Assembly: GCF_001581925.1 (NCBI RefSeq)
Contig: NZ_LQZA01000003.1
Location: 1-64,000 of the forward strand
Source: Ferrovum sp. PN-J185
GTDB lineage: Bacteria; Pseudomonadota; Gammaproteobacteria; Burkholderiales; Ferrovaceae
Direction: 5' to 3'
DNA: 64,000 nt
Within the stretch, counting starts at the first letter, position 1; each line of letters opens with the position of its first letter. Shown piece after piece: positions 16,906 to 22,590 of the stretch. Under the pieces are notes generated by a model. The model saw nothing but the letters and a program-made list of their open reading frames with translations, made no database searches and had not been told where the DNA came from. A program made the position numbers and the translations under genes.

Positions 16906-18317
16906 TTGTTGATTTAGATAACAGCTCCTTAAGCGACTTCACCAACAATCAATTTGATGTTTGTATCATTGGATCAGGAGCCGCAGGTATTACTCTTGCT
17001 ATAAAACTCTCCCAAAAAAATCTCAAAGTTGCGTTATGTGAAGGCGGGGGGTTAGATTACTCAATCAATTCACAAGACTCTTATAAAGGTAAGGAAACAG
17101 GTGACCCCTATCTAACACTGGAGGGATCACGTCTTAGATTTTTTGGTGGAAGTACGAATCATTGGGCAGGTTGGTGTCGACCCTTTTCAGCAATTGATTT
17201 TAAACGAGGCTATTTAGGAAAAGAATTTGAATGGCCTATTACTGAACAAGATCTTAATCCCTACTTACAAGAAGCCTGTAATATTCTCGAGATACAAAAT
17301 GATTTTGAATACCCTCATACATCACAGTCTGATATTAAAGGTATAAAAACACAATTTTCTCCACCAGTTCGATTTGCAAAAAAATACAAAAAAGAACTCA
17401 GTGATTCGCAAAACATTGTTCTTTTTTTAAATAGCAATTTAACTGAATTAAATGGTTCGGATAAACATATTAGAGCCGCTTACTTCAAAAGCTTTTCTGG
17501 TAACACAGTAACTATTAATGCAAAAAAATTTGTATTTGCTATGGGAGGCATTGAAAACTCCCGATTTTTATTGTGGTTTAAAGAAAAATATAAAGATAAA
17601 TTTTTTGATACTTCTACTCCAATCGGACAATATTGGATGGAACATCCACATTTTACATTAGGTCAAGCAATTGTTGACTATCAAATTGGCAAAGTAAGGT
17701 TCTATTCTCTGAAAAATAATATACAAATTCAACAGAGAATTCTAGGTTGTGGTTTTAGGATGGATTTACAACCTGAGGGAGCTACAGAATCTATGATTAA
17801 GGAGGTGAGTTGCCTTGCTCCAAAGCTTGGTAGACAGCTAACTTCACTTGCAGAAAAAAATCTTATTTGCGGAGTAAGATTTAGGGCGGCATGGGAACAG
17901 GCGCCAACTTTAATCAACCGAATAAGCTTGTTAAATGATAAAGACTATTTTGGTATTCCTCGAATCAATCTTAATTGGCAAAAACAACCTATTGATCGAC
18001 TTACTCTTACTCAATCATTGCGTACTTTTAATAATTGGATATTAAACAATAATATTGGTAGGATTCAATTACAAGATTGGCTTATTAACAATTTAGATTA
18101 TCCAACAAATGATGAACTAGCTGGAAATCACCATATGGGTGGAACGCGTATGGCTTCAGATGTCAGATTTGGGGTTATTGACTCAAATTGCCAAGTATTT
18201 GGCTCTGACAATCTTTATGTTGCGGGATCTTCTGTATTCACTACTTCAGGTGCAAACAATCCTACTTTACCAATTATTCAATTGTCACTCCGTTTAGCAG
18301 ATTACTTAAATAGTTAA
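16902..18317 (+). CDS. GMC-family FAD-dependent oxidoreductase
   Basis: 471 residues. The FAD-binding motif CIIGSGAAGITLA lies near residue 21-33 and the second flavin region (RFFGGSTNHWAGW) near residue 80. The C-terminal active-site segment NHHMGGTRMASD near residue 408 is followed by LYVAGSSVFTTSGANNPTLP, as in glucose-methanol-choline enzymes. It oxidises an alcohol or sugar, substrate unknown. No export signal is present, but the overlapping upstream gene encodes a Tat peptide, so Tat export as a complex is likely. A cytochrome c upstream could accept electrons. Confidence 0.9.
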   Translation: MIVDLDNSSLSDFTNNQFDVCIIGSGAAGITLAIKLSQKNLKVALCEGGGLDYSINSQDSYKGKETGDPYLTLEGSRLRFFGGSTNHWAGWCRPFSAIDFKRGYLGKEFEWPITEQDLNPYLQEACNILEIQNDFEYPHTSQSDIKGIKTQFSPPVRFAKKYKKELSDSQNIVLFLNSNLTELNGSDKHIRAAYFKSFSGNTVTINAKKFVFAMGGIENSRFLLWFKEKYKDKFFDTSTPIGQYWMEHPHFTLGQAIVDYQIGKVRFYSLKNNIQIQQRILGCGFRMDLQPEGATESMIKEVSCLAPKLGRQLTSLAEKNLICGVRFRAAWEQAPTLINRISLLNDKDYFGIPRINLNWQKQPIDRLTLTQSLRTFNNWILNNNIGRIQLQDWLINNLDYPTNDELAGNHHMGGTRMASDVRFGVIDSNCQVFGSDNLYVAGSSVFTTSGANNPTLPIIQLSLRLADYLNS

Positions 18318-18433
18318 TTATTTCGATTTATGTCTAAGTAATTTTAAAATCCTACCAATATATTATTAATACATATAATTAAGTTAAATTATTATCATAT
18401 GCACTTCGAAATTGAATCCAAGAAATGTTGAAG

Positions 18434-18450
18434 TAATAAGTTACTTATTA
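18434..18450. terminator. Weak hairpin between convergent genes
   Basis: TAATAAG-TTA-CTTATTA is a perfect 7-bp inverted repeat between the GMC gene and the convergent small membrane-protein gene. It is entirely AT-rich and lacks a clear T-run, so a terminator role is uncertain. Confidence 0.25.
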
Positions 18451-18451
18451 A

Positions 18452-18685
18452 TTACTCTCGAAAAATAATATAAATAACTGTTGAAAAGAAAAGTATTACG
18501 ATAGTTAAGAAAGTAACACTTAAACTAACCCAACCAGGTGAACTATTAGCCCAAGATAAAAGTAGAATGATAGTTGATAACCCAGTAATCCATGCCATAA
18601 GAAGTCTAGGAATTACTGGTAACTTACGCCAAAATATTGCCAACAAAATCGAAGCAATAACAATTAAAATAACAATCTTAAGCAT
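18452..18685 (-). CDS. Small two- or three-helix membrane protein
   Basis: 77 residues, almost all hydrophobic: LKIVILIVIASILLAIFW, then a PVIPRLLMAWITGLSTIILLLSW hairpin and a last helix LSVTFLTIVILFFSTVIYIIF. A strong ribosome site, GGGAGG, lies about seven bases before the start on the minus strand, supporting real translation. No family recognised. It is monocistronic and faces the GMC gene. Confidence 0.68.
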   Translation of the reverse strand: MLKIVILIVIASILLAIFWRKLPVIPRLLMAWITGLSTIILLLSWANSSPGWVSLSVTFLTIVILFFSTVIYIIFRE

Positions 18686-19024
18686 AATTAACCTCCCGTT
18701 TATTATTATTAAATTACTTCACTCCTCTTTCCTAACTATCTAACAAAGTCGATATAGTTCAGTATTTATTTTTATTTACCTAAATTCGAATAAGATAGAT
18801 TGTAAGTTGAAGATTTTTTAGATAAGTAGAGAATTCTTAACATCTTTATCCTATTACAATGTAAATATTATTTGGTAACGATTTGTAATATTGTAAATTG
18901 CATAAAATACAATTTATCTACATCTATTGTAGATTTGTTGAGAGGACAATAGAGATATTAGTTAAGTAAGGCTAAGACTTTGGTGTCCGACAATAATTTA
19001 CTAAATTAAAGTCAGACCTAACTA
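18686..19024. other. Gene-free AT-rich stretch with inverted repeats beside an integrase remnant
   Basis: No frame with coding character is seen. Two inverted repeats are present: TTACAAT (18,854-18,860) with ATTGTAA (18,890-18,896), and ATCTACA (18,916-18,922) with TGTAGAT (18,928-18,934) around a 5-base loop. Short repeats of this kind are common at recombination or arm-binding sites, and the stretch abuts a truncated integrase, but base composition alone could produce them. Confidence 0.4.
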
Positions 19025-19564
19025 CTAATCTAGCTCAATATAACTGGCAGTCAGCTTATGGTCTATTTTATTAAGACTGGTTTTTCCAAAGAATGGAATC
19101 AGATAGTTATCCAGTACTGCCAAGTAATCTATATAGATCTTTTTACCTGTACCCTCAATGAGTTCTTTCTGTAATTCCAGTTTGAGCTCATTGGCCACAA
19201 ACTTAAAACGCTTATCAGCTTGAGGAATACTTATTTCTTCCATAAATCGAGCACGATCATAGATATCGCCAGCTTTGCGTTTGGCGTATTCAAGATCTTC
19301 ATAGCCTGTAGATACTCTGTGCCATTTCTTATCAAATAGCCTAAATCTCATCTGCCACTGACGGCTATGAGGTCTTTTATAGAGCGTGACATTACCATCA
19401 CGAAGGTGGTGAATGATGCCAAGAGCAAGGTTAATTTGGCCTAGTTTTCTGCCGGATAGTTTCGGTGTCGTTTCTAACGACAGTTCAAGAATTGGCTCAG
19501 TGCGGTTCATCTCAATTTCAGTCTGAAAACACTGAGCATATGGTCTAAGGTTACGGGTGGGCAA
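19025..19564 (-). pseudogene. Tyrosine integrase, N-terminal half only
   Basis: 179 residues in phage integrase style: a DNA-binding N-terminal part (LYKRPHSRQWQMRFRLFDKKWHRVSTG) and the start of the core-binding domain (YLIPFFGKTSLNKIDHKLTASYIELD), after which two stop codons in a row (TAG TAG) end the frame. The catalytic domain with the RHxxR and Tyr motifs is missing, so it cannot recombine DNA. Its last residues align with the first ones of the integrase remnant at 744-1,587 instead of continuing into them, so the two are not halves of one gene. It marks an old mobile-element boundary. Confidence 0.75.
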
Positions 19565-19879
19565 CCAAATTATAGTAATTAATTTATTAGCTCTACCTCA
19601 AAGATAGCGAAAACTAGAACATTTCACTTTGGATTACATACCAAAAAGAGCATCGTATATAATCAATTATGTGAAATTAAAAATGATTGAACACCACTTA
19701 AATTATAGAACAAGAAAATGGCTTGACTTTAAGACACCACATCAATTACTACAGGTGTTTTAGACAGTGTTTTTTTGTAATTGAATCCACGTAATTTTAA
19801 ATTTAAAATATTAGAGTTTAGACTTTAAATATCAATATAAAAAATATATTAAAATTACTTAACCTTAGAAAAATCATAT
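19565..19879. other. Gene-free AT-rich stretch with one hairpin
   Basis: No coding frame is supported. AAGACACC (19,731-19,738) pairs with GGTGTTTT (19,754-19,761), an 8-bp stem with one G-T pair and a 15-base loop, followed within ten bases by a run of seven T (AGTGTTTTTTTG). On the plus strand this could be a transcription terminator, though no plus-strand gene precedes it. Confidence 0.35.
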
Positions 19880-20440
19880 ATGCAAAAAATATCTATTTTT
19901 TTATTAGCATCACTTACCCTATTCACATCCTCTTGTTCTTTATATCAAGCCGCTAACCCTTTCTATCATGATGATATTTGCACACACGATAATGTTAAGA
20001 ATGCATTTATAACAAAATTTAATGATTTGGTAGGACATGTAGATCAAAATATTAAAGCAATAGGTATTGCAAAATCTAATGAAACACATATGGAGGTTTC
20101 TTGTGATGTATCACTTCAACTTAATAATGGAGAAATAATTAACGATAAATTTGGTATAGATAGTGTTAATGGATGGTATTTTATTTTAGATAATAAACAT
20201 AAATTAAGCGAAATCGAACAAAAAATATACAACTACCAATATCAAGCATATCAAACAAATAGAAATATATATAACAATGAAAGGTCTAAAAGAGTAAAAC
20301 AATTTTTAGATGAGCCAGTAGAGTATCGGGCAACTTACTGTGAAAAAATCTTAAACATGAAATTAAACCAAGGGGTTTATATTAACTCATCCAATGAATT
20401 TATTAATCAATGTATCTATACTGGCAACCAAATTTACTAA
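19880..20440 (+). CDS. Predicted lipoprotein of unknown function
   Basis: 186 residues. The N-terminus MQKISIFLLASLTLFTSSC ends in a lipobox-like TSSC, so Cys19 would be lipidated and the protein anchored in a membrane facing the periplasm. The mature part has five further cysteines and a tyrosine- and asparagine-rich helix (KIYNYQYQAYQTNRNIYNN). No family recognised. Very AT-rich, like its neighbours, consistent with acquired DNA next to the integrase remnant. Confidence 0.65.
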   Translation: MQKISIFLLASLTLFTSSCSLYQAANPFYHDDICTHDNVKNAFITKFNDLVGHVDQNIKAIGIAKSNETHMEVSCDVSLQLNNGEIINDKFGIDSVNGWYFILDNKHKLSEIEQKIYNYQYQAYQTNRNIYNNERSKRVKQFLDEPVEYRATYCEKILNMKLNQGVYINSSNEFINQCIYTGNQIY

Positions 20441-20487
20441 ATGGAATTTATTATTTTTAAATTACAATATTTAAACATAGCCTAAAA

Positions 20488-20774
20488 ATGCAAATTGATA
20501 ATGAAAAATTATTCGACACTATTAATGCACTTGTAGATAACGCATCTTTAATTTATCAAATCTATAATGAAGGACCTATTATTTTTTTACCGATATTAAA
20601 ATCAACGAATCAATTAATAAATTAATAGAGTTTAGAATTTTAAATAAAGACGGTACATTATGCTCGCTAATAAAGAATTACAGCATTAATGATATATCTC
20701 AGCTTTTAGAACCAAATTTGTTATTTATTGAATCTTTAGCTTATAAAATTCAAAATTGCGTTTCAAACTTTTAA
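20488..20774 (+). pseudogene. Small gene split by a -1 frame change at a T7 run
   Basis: The first frame reads MQIDNEKLFDTINALVDN through YQIYNEGPIIFL and stops at 20,625. A second frame continues without a break from the same spot (TDIKINESINKLIEFRILN) to a stop at 20,774, only 1 bp before the next gene. Joining them gives one sensible 95-residue protein. The junction is T-TTT-TTA at 20,583-20,589, which in this frame is the classic -1 slippery heptamer; loss of one T from a run of eight would look the same. Either a programmed frameshift, a mutation or a read error. Family unknown. Confidence 0.5.
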
Positions 20775-20775
20775 T

Positions 20776-21198
20776 ATGAAAAATATACTATCAATAATTA
20801 TTTTCTTGATTTTAACTTCTTTTTTAACAAAGAATGTTTTTGCAGGATTTATATATTATGACACTACACATGATTTAGATGGTACACATACTACTTTCTA
20901 TGATTCAAATTCATTAAAGTATGATAAGAAAAATCACACTTTATATGTAGAATTAGTGTCAAACAATGATACCAACTTTACTGTTGATTATAAGCCTGCA
21001 AGATCCGAAAAAAGCAAAATGAAATTTGATTGTTTTAATAAAAAAATAAAATCATTAGGGCTAGCTTTTTATTCTGACTTTGCTTCAAGCGGTTATATCA
21101 CGACATATGATGCGATGGAGTCTCAATGGAATGATGTTCAAAATGTTCCTCCATTACTAGATATGCTTAATTTCTTTTGTACAAAATTTTCAAAATAG
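20776..21198 (+). CDS. Small secreted protein, surface-adhesin-E-like
   Basis: 140 residues with a signal peptide (IIIFLILTSFLTKNVFA before GFIYYD). The mature part is short beta-rich sequence (GTHTTFYDSNSLKYDKKNHTLYVEL) with two cysteines (FDCFNK and NFFCTKF) and a WNDVQ near the end, a layout seen in small secreted proteins annotated as surface-adhesin E-like. That family call is tentative. It starts directly after the split gene and probably shares its transcript. Confidence 0.55.
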   Translation: MKNILSIIIFLILTSFLTKNVFAGFIYYDTTHDLDGTHTTFYDSNSLKYDKKNHTLYVELVSNNDTNFTVDYKPARSEKSKMKFDCFNKKIKSLGLAFYSDFASSGYITTYDAMESQWNDVQNVPPLLDMLNFFCTKFSK

Positions 21199-21245
21199 GA
21201 CCTTTTTAATTTAGATCTGCGATTCGTTCCTAAAAATAGAAATAA

Positions 21246-21482
21246 TTATGTGTAATAACCCATTGTGTATTCTCTGTTGAAAAGGGAATCTATGCTAACA
21301 CACTCAAAGTTATTAAAAATAATGGTCTGCCTAATTTAGTAGATAGCCTACCAATCAAACCCGATGAAAGTGCGACTAAAGCCACAGACGAGATGTTTGA
21401 AGCTAGTATTGATGGAGATCCTTATGATCTTGATAGATGGGGGGACTTTTACAATCCCATATACACGAGATTGTCCTTTTAA
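21246..21482 (+). pseudogene. Open-frame remnant without a start codon
   Basis: The plus strand is open from 21,246 to a stop at 21,480-21,482, reading CVFSVEKGIYANTLKVIKN, then DSLPIKPDESATKATDEMF and GDPYDLDRWGDFYNP. The composition is that of a real soluble protein, richer in charged and small residues than random AT-rich translation, but there is no start or ribosome site and a stop lies just before. It looks like the C-terminal fragment of a lost gene. Family unknown. It ends inside a palindrome at 21,472-21,488. Confidence 0.45.
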
Positions 21483-21488
21483 AGGACA
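21472..21488. repeat. Palindrome TGTCCTTTTAAAGGACA
   Basis: A perfect 8-bp inverted repeat around one central base. It sits at the end of the remnant frame and just past the stop of the 88-residue gene on the other strand. With almost no loop it is unlikely to be a hairpin terminator; a protein-binding site is more likely. Related palindromes lie at the end of the helicase gene. Confidence 0.5.
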
Positions 21489-21492
21489 TTTA

Positions 21493-21759
21493 TTATGACA
21501 ACACAACTTTATTAATAATCGTGGTATCAGAAATTGGATTTCCCATCGTCCAGTAAGAATAGTTATCAATATCTAAATAAATAAATTTTCTGTTATTCCA
21601 AGTTCTTGTTTGGCCATTTTCTCGAATAAACATAACGAATTTAACAAAGTCATCGTTATTTTCTTTATTCCTAACAATATACCAGTGTGGGCTCTCAGGC
21701 ATAGTCTTTGCAAAAGTCCAATTACATTGAGAAATAAAATACTTAATGTCTTCAATCAT
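21493..21759 (-). CDS. 88-residue conserved-type protein paired with GIY-YIG-like gene
   Basis: Short soluble protein: IKYFISQCNWTFAKTMPESP then HWYIVRNKENNDDFVKFVMF and IYLDIDNYSYWTMGNP. The segments WTFAKTMPxxPHxY, FIRENG and YLDIDxYxYWTMG look strongly constrained, and I recall similar small proteins of unknown function in other bacteria. Its ATG follows the stop of the GIY-YIG-like gene with no gap (TAA ATG), so translation is coupled and the two products probably work together. Other frames across this stretch look non-coding. Confidence 0.68.
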   Translation of the reverse strand: MIEDIKYFISQCNWTFAKTMPESPHWYIVRNKENNDDFVKFVMFIRENGQTRTWNNRKFIYLDIDNYSYWTMGNPISDTTIINKVVLS

Positions 21760-22311
21760 TTATATAGTCAAACTCATTGGTAGTTGGTGAATAATACTGT
21801 GACGATTAAATGAAACATTAATTATCTCCTCATTATGCCAGCGCCTACTTAACATCATGCCTGTGTCAATTAATATGTTACCTTTAGAATGAAAATTATC
21901 CACAAGTGCTGACTCAAGTCTTTCTAGTCTAATTATCCCTTCTAGTTCAATAATAAATATATAAGTTGAAATTAACTGAGTGACAGCATCTTTTAAGATT
22001 TCTGCTTTGTTCTGTAGAAATATGGCCTTCTTTTCTTCAGTCCAAGTCCAGCCCTTCCAAGCCAACTGTCTTCGTGCTTGTATGGCTTTTTCATAATTAA
22101 GAATATTGTAGTCACCATTAATAAATTTAGTGGTATGTTCCATAAAGCGTGTTCTAAACTTACGCTTGGTAACACCCACACCCCACGGAATGTAACTGTC
22201 TTCATATGCGAAACAGGTTATATATACTCCTGACTTAGTGGGTAAGACTGGTTTTGAGTCTTCATAATTAGGCCATCCAAACGGTCCTTGGATATCGACT
22301 TTAATGTTCAT
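21760..22311 (-). CDS. GIY-YIG-like nuclease-fold protein
   Basis: 183 residues. After a short N-terminus (IQGPFGWPNYEDSKPVLP) comes SGVYITCFAYEDSYIPWGVG and TKRKFRTRFMEH, matching the GIY...YIG arrangement (GVY ... WGVGxT) with the following Arg and His of that fold. A later LERLESALVDNFH could supply the catalytic Glu. The assignment is by pattern and moderate. The stop abuts the start of the 88-residue gene. It faces away from a UvrD-type helicase gene 279 bp upstream; nuclease plus helicase next to integrase debris suggests a defence or mobile-element function, which is inference. Confidence 0.6.
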   Translation of the reverse strand: MNIKVDIQGPFGWPNYEDSKPVLPTKSGVYITCFAYEDSYIPWGVGVTKRKFRTRFMEHTTKFINGDYNILNYEKAIQARRQLAWKGWTWTEEKKAIFLQNKAEILKDAVTQLISTYIFIIELEGIIRLERLESALVDNFHSKGNILIDTGMMLSRRWHNEEIINVSFNRHSIIHQLPMSLTI

Positions 22312-22590
22312 CTATATTATCGAAAAATTAATATTGTTAGTATTTCTCTTTAAAAGTCATAATCTTATAGAATATTGAAAACAACAACAAGATCTCACTA
22401 GACATTTGATTTAGTAATTATTTTTCATCATATACAATTTATATGCATAAAATATATTTTATAAAGACCTACTATTTTGAAACTCAGTATTTTTTAAAAT
22501 ATTTATATACTATATTAAATCAGTGAACAATAAGATTACTATGAAGAAGCCAAACTTTAGAAGTTAATAATATAAATTAGTGATAAAAAA

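Noticed and set aside
744-19564. The two integrase fragments as halves of one gene split by an inversion of the 18-kb segment.
   Set aside because: Orientation fits an inversion, but the end of the N-terminal piece and the start of the C-terminal piece align to the same part of the protein, so joining them would duplicate about 16 residues.
21348-21569. A minus-strand protein opposite the remnant frame.
   Set aside because: It overlaps both the remnant and the better-supported 88-residue gene, has no ribosome site and no recognisable pattern.
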